Shown: positions 24,805-36,484, counted from the stretch's first letter. The stretch: 64,000 nt of DNA from Branchiostoma belcheri (GCF_001625305.1 NW_017804076.1:1346871-1410870), one strand, 5' to 3'. Notes: generated by a model from the sequence alone, not told the origin. A program made the numbers and translations.

Positions 24805-26300
24805 ATGGCAGCTTCAACTGCCGTCAAGTCGTTTTTCGAGCTCTCGGCGAAGGCTCTGTCGGGGGAGACGGTGAACTTCAGCCGGTACCAGGGGAAGGTG
24901 GTTCTGGTGGAGAACGTGGCGTCTCTCTGAGGCACGACGGTGCGGGACTTCACCCAGTTGAACGAGCTGGCCGCCATGTTTGGGGACAAGCTCGCTATCC
25001 TGGGGTTTCCCTGCAACCAGTTCGGGCATCAGGTCAGCTCATGGACCAACCAGCATCATTGGAGAACAATACAAACGTTGTAGAATGCTAAAATCAATTC
25101 CAAACGAAAAGAAGAAAATGTGAAGAAATGAAAATGAAGAGTCTATTATTCGCCATACCATGCTCTGTGTGTTCTAGTCATTTGCTCAACCTTCATGACC
25201 ACGTAGATTTCATAATGAAGGCAACTTTTTTTTTGCCAAACTTCCTTTTGTTCGCGCGCTCCCATCAGTTTCAGGGTTCCCAGAGGATGTCATCCATATT
25301 ATCAAATCAACCTGGCCTAATGAGTTACTCATTTAAAATCTTACTACCTTTTTATAATGAAATGGTGTGCGGACATTTCAAATGAGAATCTGTAGAATAT
25401 TCACTCACATATTGTGAGTACATAAAGTGTAGCACTTAACTCACTTAACAATCTTGCTATTTTATGGTTCTATCTATTACATTGTGTATGTTTTGTAGCC
25501 TAGAGTACATGTGAGTGCCAGCATTTGTCAGAAGTGGTCGGACAAAGTGCATCAATTAACTTTTATCATTCTATGGTTGCTAGTTTGCCCTCCTCCCACA
25601 CAGCCATTTATATGTTTGACATTACATACAAGATCAGTTGAGCTTACTCGGTAGTAAAATGTATTATAATGCCAGTTTGGGGGTATAAAACAAGGCTAGT
25701 GAAGAGGAGAACATGTGTGATCAATTAGGCCTAATAAAGCACCTTTAAGTAAGAGTCAGGAGTTGGAACTTGTTTAGTGAAGACCCTCTCTATGCTACAC
25801 CAGACCAGAACTCTTTTTCAGTGTTTAATCAAATCATTTGTATCAATTGGGAGGTTTAAAATGGTTGTATAGGAAGTTAGGAACATAATGAAAACATTTT
25901 TAAATTTATGGATCGTGAACAAAACTGTTACTGTATCTTATAATTTTTTCAGGAAAATGCCACCAATGACGAGATCCTGAATTCCCTGAAGTATGTCCGA
26001 CCTGGAAACGGTTTCGAGCCCAAGTTCGACATGTTCTCTAAGGTCCAAGTCAACGGATCCGAGGCTGATCCCGTCTTTGCCTACCTACGCGAGAAGCTCC
26101 CCATCCCCGCCGACTCTGAGAACGCGTTTCTCATCATGAAGGATCCAAAGTGCGTCATCTGGAGCCCGGTCACGCGTACAGACATCGCCTGGAACTTCGA
26201 GAAGTTCCTGATTGGTCCAGACGGGCAGCCAATCAAGCGATTCAGCCGCTACTTCCAGACCATCGACATCAAGAAGGATATAGAAGCGCTGATGAAGTAG
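24805..26300 (+). CDS. GPX1: Glutathione peroxidase, selenocysteine-containing (GPX1/2 type)
   Basis: Exons 24805-25032 and 25953-26300 give 191 residues if the in-frame TGA at 24928-24930 is read as selenocysteine (Sec42). The context [19 protein letters not shown] is the GPX1/2 active-site loop. The rest of the tetrad is present: Gln76 (in NQFGHQ, last codon of exon 1), Trp156 and Asn157 (AWNFEKF). [20 protein letters not shown] and [15 protein letters not shown] match the GPX1/2 C-terminus. There is no signal peptide, so it is probably cytosolic. The enzyme reduces hydrogen peroxide and organic peroxides with glutathione. A SECIS fold about 640 bases after the stop supports Sec decoding. 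An acceptor two bases before the ATG implies an upstream non-coding exon. Without Sec recoding, automatic annotation would truncate the gene at codon 41 or begin downstream. Confidence 0.94.
25195..25330 (-). repeat. Dispersed repeat, partner of 47605-47735
   Basis: The reverse complement of this stretch matches 47605-47735 closely: TTAGGCCA.GTTGATTTGAT, TATGGATG.CATCCTCTGGGAACCC, AAACTGATG, and AGTTGCCTTCATTATGAAATCTAC. It lies in the GPX intron. The family is not recognised and no coding capacity is seen. Confidence 0.75.
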
Positions 26301-26924
26301 GCTGGCCAATGGGAAGGCTCCTACCAGATGTACTTTGGAAGGCAGTTGCCTTGTTTAGCAATTTTGTATCTGTACTTGATTTGCATATTAAGAAATATTG
26401 CAGATTTACTTACAACTGTCTAAAACACAGCCATGTCCATTTGTAAAATGAAATTCAAAAGAGGTATTTTATATTTCAAACTCTATTTTACACAACAATT
26501 TTCAGAAAACAGAGAAAGTTGGACAGTTTCATTTCACAACAGCAGTGAGATTCTGACATATATCATGTTCCCAATTTTACTGTGCAGTAAAGATCAGTGT
26601 ACTTAGCAGTACCGGTATCTGTCATGTAGATGACTTTCACTATATAGATTTTGAAGTTTTAGTGAACATAGACATTCCATTAGAAAAGATTAGATAAAAA
26701 AGTATTAGACTTTTGAAGAGTACAAAGAACTCCCACATGGTCACTTTTGTTTGGAAATGGTAACAAAATCATGTACAACCTCTGTATAAGCATGACAAGG
26801 CAGCTACATGTATACACGAGGAGATAGCATATCAAGATAAGCATTGTTTTGAGGTAACGTTACAATACATTGATACAATGTTGCAAAACAAGTGCGACAT
26901 CTTTGCCAGCGCCGTAGCAGCGCC

Positions 26925-26998
26925 GACCAGTTACGCTCATGAAGGTTCAGCCGTAAAGCGACAGCTGGCTGAGCTGGAACCATTTCTGTAACAGTTTG
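26925..26998 (+). promoter_or_regulatory. SECIS element in the GPX 3' UTR
   Basis: The core starts ATGA (26939-26942). After one A, GGTTCAGCC pairs with GGCTGAGCT (nine pairs, including G-U), leaving an apical AAA bulge 12 nt from the ATGA and a 3-bp AGC/GCT mini-stem with a GACA loop. The 3' side returns as GGAA, which supplies the tandem G.A / A.G pairs of the SECIS quartet. Outside, GTTAC and GTAAC form the basal helix. This is a form-II SECIS, which recruits SBP2 and EEFSEC so that the TGA at 24928 is read as Sec. Found by eye; no folding program was run. Confidence 0.8.
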
Positions 26999-27280
26999 GC
27001 TTCACGCTAGATCGCTGTCAAAGATGGCTGCCCTCCATTGTCAACTACATTTTAAACTTAACATGTGTGTTCATTTATATCAGGTTTTGGTGTAGGAAAA
27101 AGTAGTGATATCTGCTTATTTACTCAGTTTCACAAAGAAGGAATTTGTAAACCACATTCTTAAGTTTTGCCCCTCTCCAATGAAAGAAGACCTATGGCAT
27201 TGTGTAAGATAAGAAATAAGAAAAAAGCAATAACTTCAAGTTCAGAAAGGTCAACAGTACTTGGTAACGTTATTACACTT

Positions 27281-27531
27281 AATAAAACTTGTTCAATACC
27301 CAGAATGGTGGAGAACTGCAGTTGGAAAATCAGTGACAGAATGATTTGAAAGATTTGTTGCATTTGTTCTGCTATTAGGATGTTGATTTGATAGTAATAC
27401 ACAGATGTGAGGCTATTTTGTGATTCTCTGAGAAAGTATTTTGCACTTACAGAACTACACTTTTACATACTAAAACCAGGTTTGTCACTACAACATAAGT
27501 AGCCTACTAGGTGTTTTTCAAACAGAATAAA
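27281..27531 (+). terminator. Candidate poly(A) signals of GPX
   Basis: AATAAA occurs at 27281-27286 and 27526-27531, both downstream of the SECIS, giving a 3' UTR of about 1.0-1.25 kb. Either would keep the SECIS in the mRNA. Confidence 0.4.
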
Positions 27532-28342
27532 TGGCACATGTCACTTATCTCTTGTCTTGACTGACATTTCTTTCAAAATTAGTGATATATGATTACATGT
27601 ATATGTATATGTCACCTTTAAAAACAGAGGACTCCAGTGCATCAGGTTAGATTCATCTTTAAAGGCAGTCTCATGAGCAGAAGCAATTGTTCTGGTTCTG
27701 AAGATACTTTTCTTCTGAATCTCAAAGAGGGATTGTATTGGCAACTTCAATATATGGCATCAATATTCTGGTGACCCCCCAAGTATACAGCCAGGCGAAA
27801 CATATTATTTCGCAAACAACCATTGGACAAACTTCAAAATGTCAGGTTTAAAAATTATGTTGGGAATGAATAATTGTTTGTCCTTTAATGTAAGTTACTT
27901 AAGCAGCTTTGTTTTCTATTTGCTTTGGTGACTTTTAACTATTAAAAACCAACTGGAAAGATACTAAAGCCATACAGCAGTAGGATAAATAGAGAAAGGC
28001 CACGTCCACACTGATAAGATTATATGGGTAACATCTGGGCATCACAAAACTGCAAAAAAAAGGAAGGCAAAAAAGTTATGTTCATTGTCAAATCTAAGTA
28101 CTAAGTAGTTGGGAAAGTTGAACAAATTTGCTATAAAAAGATGGAACTGTAATGTAGAAGATAACGTTTAATGTTCAATGGTGCAAACAAAGATCAATTC
28201 CTCAGGTAATGTCAATGTCCCTCCTTAGTTTCCTTAAGTTGAATGGTGATCAAAACAATTAAATTTGGTGCTTGCCCATTGGCTACTTGTTAATCTAATA
28301 TCGGCTTGATTACCATATTCAAATTTTTCTCATGATTAACAG

Positions 28343-29463
28343 GTGGTACATGCCTGTGCGTGAAACACGCCGTTCCAAGATGGAGTGTGCAAGGAAGGGA
28401 AGAACGCTCTGGAAAAATCTGTCTAGAAAGACGCGCAACGTCCGCTTCGGGTGGTAAGTTGTACTTCATATTGTCTCGGATAGTCTCTGGAATATTGTAG
28501 GAAAACCTCGTGGAAGGAAAATGAAGCAAAACCCTGAAATTTCGAAAATAATTTGTGGTTGTGTTAAACAGCGTTTAATACTGCACTTACCTAATCAACC
28601 GCTGGGGGCGCTGCTGTATGGTCCAATGAATGTACTCGCGATCGGGAGTCTTCGGCTTTCAAAACATCATAAACAGCATTGTCGGGGTTGAATTGATAAT
28701 GCTCAAATGATCAACAACATATCATGGTTGTACCTGTCATTGAATAATAACGATATCTCAATCTATTTATTTATCAACAAGAGTTGAAGACTGTCAACCT
28801 CACACCGATATTTTTAAGCGGCGTGAGCCGAATATTTTTATCGGCATTTCGGGTACCCCAGGTTCTTATTTACAACACGCACCGTGTGTCAAAAGCCTAT
28901 ACCAGGGTTAAAAAAACAAATATGGGCTATTAAACGACCCAAATTAGGGTCGAAACCTTGAAGTAGGATCCACACCTTTAAAAAGGGTCAAAACCCTAAA
29001 TTAAAGTTCCGTGAAAACCTTAAATTGGTGCTTAGGACAAGCTGCGCAAATGGGCACTTTAATTTTTTGTTGTGTCAATAAAGAATCAATAATAGGAAGC
29101 TAAGCCCTAAGTAGGAGGCTAAGCGCCAATTGAAGCGCCAATTTGATTAAGCGCAAAATTCGGATAGGGGGCTAATCGTTAACTTCGTGCTTAGGACTCT
29201 CTAGCGCCAAACTAAGTTCGTGCTAAGCGCTTTGGAAGTTAAGCGCCAAGGTCACGCTTTATATAATAGGACAAAATTCGCCACGCTTACAGCTTAGAAC
29301 GTTAACCGCCAAATTGCCGACGCTTAGTATTAGTGAAGCCAAATGCCAATTTTTAAATTCGCGCTTAGTCTTAACAAATTTGCGCTTAGCGCGTCGTGTT
29401 TGCTGTGCAACTCAGTTGTTCTTACTGTGTTCCAGGTGCAGCAATGAATGCCTGTGTCCATAA
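28343..29463 (+). CDS. Possible small spliced ORF (43 codons from its first ATG), function unknown
   Basis: Two segments have good splice sites and matching phase. A tract plus AACAG precedes 28343; the exon runs to 28453 and ends at TG|GTAAGTTG. A pyrimidine-rich acceptor (TTCTTACTGTGTTCCAG) precedes 29436-29463, ending in TAA. The joined frame is open from 28344. From the ATG at 28350 it starts MPVRETRRSKMECARKG and ends NVRFGWCSNECLCP: basic, then three Cys in the last nine residues. No upstream coding exon or signal peptide was found; the reverse strand also has a 79-codon ORF here, so this may be chance. If real, it could be the 3' end of a longer gene. Confidence 0.22.
28900..29400. repeat. 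Degenerate GCGCCAA / AAACCCTAAATT-rich block
   Basis: From 28900 to 29040 words such as AAATTAGGGTC, AAAAACCC and ACCCTAAATTAA recur on both strands. From 29100 to 29400 the words AAGCGCCAA, TTAAGCGC, GCTTAG and TTAGCGC recur more than ten times with irregular spacing. It resembles a decayed satellite built from one short unit and its complement. It is non-coding and lies in the intron of the possible small gene at 28343-29463. Confidence 0.5.
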
Positions 29464-29807
29464 GGAAAAATATATTCTATCTTGGCCGACGTACATTTAA
29501 GGGTAAGGCCAAAAGCCAGGTAAGCTAAACACGAAGGCACCGGGTCACACAATTCTTACGTTTTTAGAAAAGAAGTCTTTATTGAAGTTGTGTCTTAATG
29601 CATGTGTTCTATTTCCATGAGTGCTGTATTGATGAAAAGAATGATGATTACAATATAACGTTGTTAAGTCTGTATGTATATGTACACATCACGTTGCCTT
29701 TCACACGTTGCAGTTGGTCTTTATATTGCGAACATTTTTGTGTATTAACATGGTCATGTGTATTAATAGTGTCTGGGACTACATTGTTCGGTGTATTGAA
29801 GTCTTTT

Positions 29808-29846
29808 TATGGGTTCACCACACCACGAAGTGGTGGTGAACCCATA
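29808..29846. repeat. Palindrome TATGGGTTCACCAC / GTGGTGAACCCATA
   Basis: Fourteen-base inverted arms surround ACCACGAAGTG, itself partly palindromic. A pyrimidine microsatellite follows at once. The combination looks like the end of a repeat family, possibly a MITE whose other end I could not place. Confidence 0.55.
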
Positions 29847-32828
29847 TTGCTTTTTCTGATGTTTCTTCTCCTCCTTCTCCTTCTCCTTCTCCTGCCATTT
29901 TTTAAATGGATTCAGCTTCTTCATTTTAGGGCCTAAGGTCCTGAAATTTGGTATGGAGGTACAGTGGGCAAATACCCCTAGGCGTTTTTTAAATTTTTGT
30001 GATACAGGCTTTTAGAATGGTTTTATTTGAGTTTTTTGGCTGTGTTATAGCAAATGTATTACTGAGTTAGTGTGCAGTGTTACCACATTTGGGCATGACT
30101 CATCACAATGGAATGCAGGGCATCAACCAATAGGCATGCAGCTTTCCTCTATTCTCCTTGCTGATTGGCTGTTGGAATTTAACAGGCTTAACTTAATTAA
30201 TACCTGCTCAGATCCATTCCATACTGACAGTATGTCTGTATTCAAGTGTTTTGGTAGGTATTTCAAGCTTTCCTGCTCCAGCATTGGAATGCGGGGCATG
30301 AACACTTCTTTTTTTCTTGAAAATCAACAGTTTGCATTATGCAATTAAAAATCCTAACCAATAATGTAGGGAATAGCTATCCAACTGTTGTAGTCTTAGT
30401 TGTATGTTACTTCATACTATAGTTATATCAATGTAAAGCATTGTTTTCCCTTGTGTTTCTCATTCTTTCCCTGCCATGTCGTAAAATGTGGTGAAGCCAT
30501 TGCTGTATTTGCTCCAAAGCAAATGTCGGCCTTTCTAGTTTATAATGCATTTGACTGAAGTTGTATGTCCTGTATGTACATGTATATTCAGAATCATAAT
30601 GGCATCATGATTATTACAAGACTTATTATATTATGTCTGCCTGTGCGTATGTGAATGTTGATGATAAGATGTATACACTGCGCCATAATGGAATCAGGGA
30701 GTGTTGTGTTTACTTGCAATTAGCATTTTGGCTGTTATATCCATTGTTGTATGGTATGAGTTATTGCACATCTTTCACATTTGTGGAACTGGTTTCATGT
30801 TTGTCATTGAATGTACATTGTGATGCTCTTTTAACCACTTGTCTTCTTCCCTCACGGATTAGCATTTCATGAATGTTCTGATGATTCTGTTCTATTTGTA
30901 AAACATGTTCACTTCTCTCATAATATTCTTTAAGTATGTGATGTGTTTGAAAATTTGTTGATCTGATGCTTGAAATTGCATTTCATGTGTCATTAATTTT
31001 TTCTGTAGCTAGCTTAGATTTTGTAGGTGTCAACTTGTTGCCAGCTGTTTTGGTGTATTTCATGTGATTGTTGCTTGTTCATGATATTCCATAATGATGA
31101 TATTCTATGATGTGATATCTTACCTGAGATGTATTTTATGTGAGTGTTCACTTGTTGCTGTGCCATTAGTTCACCTGCTAACAAAAGATCACTTCTCTTG
31201 TCCCCAACCCAACCCAAAGCAGGTTTTTAAACATTAATAAATGTTGTGAATATCACGATGTATGGTGTATCTTGTCTGATGGCATGCATGCTCGGTGAAT
31301 ATTGTTTGTGTATGTAAAGTTGACTTGTAATTTTGATTCCATAATTTTTCTTTTATACCCATAGATTTGGGAAGCTGATACTGTATACCTGACCATGTGG
31401 GACCCGTGTGCTATCCTGTGTATTCCTGGAGGATCTGTCAGCTGTCTTGTGTACCTGTAATTCCAGGAGGATCCGCCAGTGCTACTTAGGGACCTCACGG
31501 TCACCTATCAAGACAAGAGAACATCGGACTTGACTGTGAGTTGGCTTTTATTCTTAGAACTCTTTCAAAAATGAGGGTCTGCATGTCGCAAAGCGTAATT
31601 TGCCGTTTGAATTTTGCACAATTCCATTAGCTGGGCTATTCTTTTGAACATAATCTGTGCATTACCAGTAGCGTGAAACATCCCATGAAGTGTAATACAG
31701 GGTCGTTGATGATCAGTTGCTTAACAGAATTTGCGCGTTGCCATTTCAAGTTTGCATAATTTGACTCTGATTTAAAGATGGCAATCTACGTGTTACTCAT
31801 CCAGTATGCAGAAAGGAAGTGTAAATTGTGGCCGCGCTGCGCTGCGCTGCAGAATATAGTAATCGGGACCCCCCGTGCAGACCCTTAGAAATGACAACAA
31901 AAAAATGTTGGGAATTAAGGGCATGTTTGCGATCCTCTGAATATTAACGTTTGCATGGAGATTTTTTTACCTCCATGATATTAGTTCCAAACCCTCCCAT
32001 TGCTATTTGTTGTCATTTCTGAAAGAGTTCACATTTCTTATACTAATATCTAGTTTAAGGTTGTGACTAATATTTGTTTGCATTTATGCCAGAAAACACA
32101 GTACATTTCCCTATTGAGGAGAGCACTTGTAATATTGTCTGTTGCTTCACTCTGTATAGCGGAATATATTTTCAAAAGCATTTGTGATGAAACTGTTTTT
32201 CCTGATATCCTCTTCATCTTGATCCACATCCATTCTCTTTAAAAACCATTTCTGAAATGAAAATTGTCCTTCATACATATTCATAAATATTCACATCACT
32301 TTTTGACTATGATGATATTCTTTTTAAAAAATAATACACTTTGGCACATATGACATAAAAGAAATGTGAGGTTTATTAAATGGTATTGAAATTCCAGAAT
32401 TAACATGCAAGAGGAAAAGGTTTTCTGCAAGTGAAAAATTCAAAAGTCCTTTGAATATGTCAGAAATGATGCAGTACTATATTCTTAGGAAAAAATTGTG
32501 ACCCTGATATGATTTTCCATATACAACCTGATTTGTCAACCTGAGTTCATCTCTCGTCAAATATGCCTGATTCTAAGTACAATCAAGATTGTTTAATATG
32601 AAAGTGATTTTTACAAAAACATGTCATTGAGTGATATCATTCTAAGTACAATGTTGTCCGTGATGGAGTGGATTTCAGGGAAAATACTTTGGTCGCATTA
32701 TGATTGTTGGAAATATGTGCCATTGCTTTACAGAAAATGGAAAAGGCAATGTTGTGCTTTCTTTCTGTATAGTGAAATGTACTACAGGTAAGCTGTGTGT
32801 CATGTTTGAAAGGGAGGAATTGAGTTCA

Positions 32829-33600
32829 GGAATCAGCGAAACAAAAATACAGCTATTCTTTTCACAAGGCTTGTATACTCTGAAGTTGATTTCTACTTTA
32901 AATGTACGTAGTCGACATTGTCACAGACAGTTTAGGTACGTAGTATAACTTGACAGTACTGTAGATAGTTATACTGAGAGTGAGGTAAAGTTGCCAGGGT
33001 CTTTATGATAAGCAGTCATACAGCCACGAGAATAGCTGGATGTTTTTCCCTACATGGTGTCTGTAAAAAATCACATACAGAAACATTAATACCAACATAT
33101 GCTCTCAAATGACTTTGTTATTTAACAGTCAGGTAGTATATGTAACATACAGATAATAGACAGGAGGCCCTGCATGCCTTTTTTCGTAAGGTGTAATCAG
33201 GCCTTTTTAGACTTCATAATTCATAGGCAGCCTCCGCAAAAATCAAGGTAATTGGTAATAGGACATTAGCCGCAAATCGTAAAGTCTTTATCAGCGCTGA
33301 GAGTTTAACGTAGTTCATAATCACTACCCTCCATGCAGGCCGGCAGACAGTTGCAGTGAGATGTTATGTAAACTTTAAGGCTTTGTAACTAAATTGTAGT
33401 CAGTAATTAAGTTTAAATACAGACTGAGGTTTAGGTAGATAGCTAGGAACAGTTTCAGTATGACGAGTCAGTACTAGTATTTAACTTTTTAAGGGCAGTT
33501 GTAAATGAGATATTGTTAGAAAGTGAATGTAGAGAAAGAACTTTTTTTGTGTGAATAATCTTTGAGGAAATAATGGGTGTAGTTTTGTTTCGCTGATTCC
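32829..33600. repeat. 18-bp perfect inverted pair, possible ends of a 0.77-kb element
   Basis: GGAATCAGCGAAACAAAA (32829-32846) recurs as its exact complement at 33583-33600. The DNA between has no ORF. No clear target-site duplication was seen, so element status is tentative. Confidence 0.35.
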
Positions 33601-33844
33601 TTTTTAAATCATGTAGACCCAGACTTTGTTATCACTGTTTCTGGACTTGTAGCAATACTAACCTCCTGTTGGAAAACTCAGAGGGTCGTCTCGTGTTGAT
33701 CTAGTAAAGTTTGACAGTGATGTGTTATGCTGACAGACTTTATTTCATGAGCTTGAGTATGCTTGGCCTGGATTTTGGAACAGGAGAGTTGAATTGCTAC
33801 ATGAATATGTTAACAGTGATAACAAAGTTTGTCAATGACAGTTT

Positions 33845-34175
33845 CCAGGGGTGCCAGAGTGTACAGTGCAATTTTACGGAATACAGTGCAAGTTTACTAA
33901 TGACGTTGAATGACGTAACATGACGTAACTGGGCCCGGCTTTCCAGGGACGCTGCTGACTCACATATTTGTGTTTTCTGAGCAAATTTGGACCGTTTTCG
34001 TAGATTAAGAAACAGGGCATGTTACTACACAGGGATCATTTTGAATTTGCTCGAAAAAAGACAGAAATATGTGAGTCAGCGGCGTTCGCCATCTTGAAGC
34101 TCAACGAAAGCAGGGTCAAAGTCACGTGATTCTATGTCACTAGTAAAATTGCACTGTATACTCTGGCACCCCTGG
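33845..34175. mobile_element. 331-bp foldback MITE
   Basis: The ends CCAGGGGTGCCAGAGTGTAC... and ...CTCTGGCACCCCTGG are inverted over 33 bp with one mismatch. Inner segments continue the pairing: CTGACTCACATATTT with AAATATGTGAGTCAG, and GAGCAAATT with AATTTGCTC. TTT flanks both ends (33842-33844 and 34176-34178), a possible 3-bp target duplication. It is non-coding; the superfamily is not assigned. Confidence 0.75.
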
Positions 34176-34457
34176 TTTCTATCACTGCATGACAAAACAC
34201 AATTCCTCTCTTTCTGTATGTCACTCACATGTAAGTATGTCAAACTTTTCCAACAAACTCCCAAACACTCATCAGTCCAACCTCCCCAAACTTTAAATTT
34301 TCCAGGCAAAAAATTGCCCTCACAAAATTCCTCTTGTTGTTGAATGCCAGATTGCCCGCAAATTTGCTTTAGATTTGCTTTAAACATTAAAAGTCAAGTC
34401 AAATTTCCCCCTCCCCTACAATTTGTTTTTGGGTCAGTTTTCCCGCCAAAAATCAGA

Positions 34458-35095
34458 ATGATTGTGACCCTCACCTGGCTGATTAATTGGATTAAATTTT
34501 CCCGCCAAAAAACTTAGTATATACAGCGCTCTAACCTTGAACTTGTGCCCCCCTCCCCACTCTTCCTACCTCCACAACTCACACAGTATGTTAGTTACAC
34601 AGTTCCACTTCTTTGGATATGTAACTTCTCCGAACCTGTAGTCACCACACTCTGCTATCTAAACACTTGTTCGAGTGCAGTGTTTCTGCCACAAGACTCT
34701 AGAATAATGTCTCGCTCTCCTGGTTGGTCAAGGCACTAAGTGTACTCCCCGTGGGATGTCTTTCCGGAGACATTGATGCTTCGAAACATCAGTATACCAG
34801 TGCAATTGACTGACCAGGAGAGCAAGACATTATTCTAGAGTCTTGTGGCAGAAACACTGCACTCGAACAAGTGTTTAGATAGCAGAGTGTGGTGACTACA
34901 GGTTCGGAGAAGTTACATATCCAAAGAAGTCCAAAGTGTTGGAACTGTGTAACTAACATACTGTGTGAGTTGTGGAGGTAGGAAGAGTGGGGAGGGGGGG
35001 CACAAGTTCAAGGTTAGAGTGCTGTATATACTAAGTTTTTTGGCGGGAAAATTTAATCCAATTAATTAACCAGGTGAGAGTCCCCATTAGTTTTG
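34458..35095. repeat. Long inverted repeat (arms about 270 bp), foldback element
   Basis: The left arm (about 34458-34740) and right arm (about 34800-35095) are reverse complements with few changes. Landmarks on the left are CTCACCTGG, TTGGATTAAATTTTCCCGCC, ACTTAGTATATACAGC, CTCCACAACTCACACAG, GAACCTGTAGTCACCACAC and GACTCTAGAATAATGTC; each recurs inverted on the right. The 60-base centre still pairs partially. There is no ORF of interest. An RNA through it would form a hairpin of over 250 bp. Confidence 0.85.
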
Positions 35096-35111
35096 GTGGG
35101 AACAGTATAAA

Positions 35112-35600
35112 AGGTCCAAACAACAATTTGGGGGCAATTTCGCACATTCCACTGTCTAATGGATACTAGGCATTAAAGCAGCAAGCAAGTTTTTGGGCAG
35201 AAAAATTTGACTTTTATGTGTGAAGGTCCAAGGGGCTATTTTGTTGCAACGAGTTGGGGAATTACAGCGGGTGGTTAAGATATTTAGTTAAGTTGTTTGG
35301 CAGGAAGATTTCACTCAACTATGTGTTCGGAAGATTTAAGTGTAAGGTCCAAAGCGACGATTTTGTGGCAATTTGACATATTCAACTACACAATACAAAA
35401 GAATGAAAGGGGCCGGCTAAGATACTTGGGAATTAAAGCGGCAGGAAAACGTTTTTGGAGATTTTAAGTGTAAAGGTCCAACCGCAACAATTTTGGGCCA
35501 AGGGGCTGGGGAATTTAGGCGGCTGGCTAAGATATTAAGTTGTTTGGTGCAAAAACTTCAATCAACTACATGTTTGGAGAATTTTGGTAAAATTGGCACA
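35112..35600. repeat. Degenerate minisatellite, about 110-130-bp period
   Basis: The word AAGGTCCAA/G recurs at about 35112, 35223, 35344 and 35473, each followed by AACAATTTTG-like, CACATTCAACT, CAATAC and GGCTAAGATA segments in the same order. The units are strongly diverged. The array directly abuts the long inverted repeat. Confidence 0.6.
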
Positions 35601-36464
35601 TTCAACTGTACACAATACAAAGAACTTTTTTCAGCAACACAGAATTAAAGCAGCCGGCTAAGATAGTTTTTTTGGTGGGAAAATTTGGGGGCAATTAGGC
35701 CTATTCAACTACGCAATCCAAAGGATTTTTCAGGATACTTGTCGTGGAATTTGGCTACGATAAACATTTAATGGACCCTCAGAGTAGAGAACTGGGCAAA
35801 AGAGATAGAGAGAAATGCGAGTGCACCTGAGGGCATGTGGAGTGTTGTCTCGTGTTAACAAAGAAACCATACTCACACCTCCCCATCTTCTTTCACACAG
35901 CTCGGCCGATAAAAGTCTGGTTGTTCCTCCCGATCATTCCGGTCTTCAGAGTTCACATCTTGAAGACAGAGAAACAGTAGTCAGTGTATTGAAAACAGCA
36001 ATTGACAAAGTAGGACTGAAAGTCTGAAAGTCATCCTCATAATATTCACAACAAAGAAAACCAGTGAAAATGCTATGTATGTTGGCTGTCTATACTTGCA
36101 CCCTTGCTGAAATTAGGACATGTTATGAAATACATATTTACCTGTACATGTTTCATGTTTATATTCTTCACTGCCTTCATCTGGTCTGGTTTGTACAGGA
36201 GCTGATGGACATCATCACAGGTTTCTCCCAGTCACCACAGGAACATCAGGACACAACTGAATATCATAAGATACTTAGTGTGATGCCAAAGAATATTTCC
36301 ATAACATGTTACAGCTGACTCTCAGGACTACAAAGATGTGTAGCCTTTGTGTGAAAGAATAATTAAGTGTCATACAAAAAAGAATCTCCAGGCAATGCCG
36401 AATGAACATAAAAGCTAATAATACAATAAAATTGAACAATTCATATGCTTGAATAGATGTACAT
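35465..36464 (+). repeat. 1-kb direct duplication, copy A (without insertion)
   Basis: From TAAGTGTAAAGGTCC at 35465 to GAATAGATGTACA at the gap edge, this stretch matches 36928-37933 almost base for base, with a few SNPs and short indels (for example AACAAAGAAACCATA against AAAGAAATGTTAGCATA). No supported gene lies in it. Confidence 0.88.
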
Positions 36465-36484
36465 NNNNNNNNNNNNNNNNNNNN
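36465..36484. other. Assembly gap (20 N)
   Basis: Twenty Ns of fixed size separate duplication copy A from a transposon-like insert and copy B. The true gap length is unknown. Confidence 0.98.

Larger units (their letters stand above)
29464..33844. other. Gene-poor AT-rich interval
   Basis: I see no supported gene. It contains a palindrome at 29808-29846, a (CTCCTT)n tract near 29868-29893, a GCGCTGC run near 31840, a partial direct repeat near 31405-31480 (TATTCCTGGAGGATCTGTCAG / AATTCCAGGAGGATCCGCCAG) and the inverted words at 32829 and 33583. ORFs up to 112 codons have low-complexity or random composition. Confidence 0.5.

Noticed and set aside
28880-29040. TTAGGG-like words as an interstitial telomere
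   Set aside because: Words are scattered and differ in spacing; there is no tandem TTAGGG array.
35815-36318. Plus-strand ORFs in duplication copy A with acceptor-like CACACAG and GTACAG sites
   Set aside because: Short, no domain; homologous tandem units do not keep the frame, and the conserved splice signals are on the other strand.
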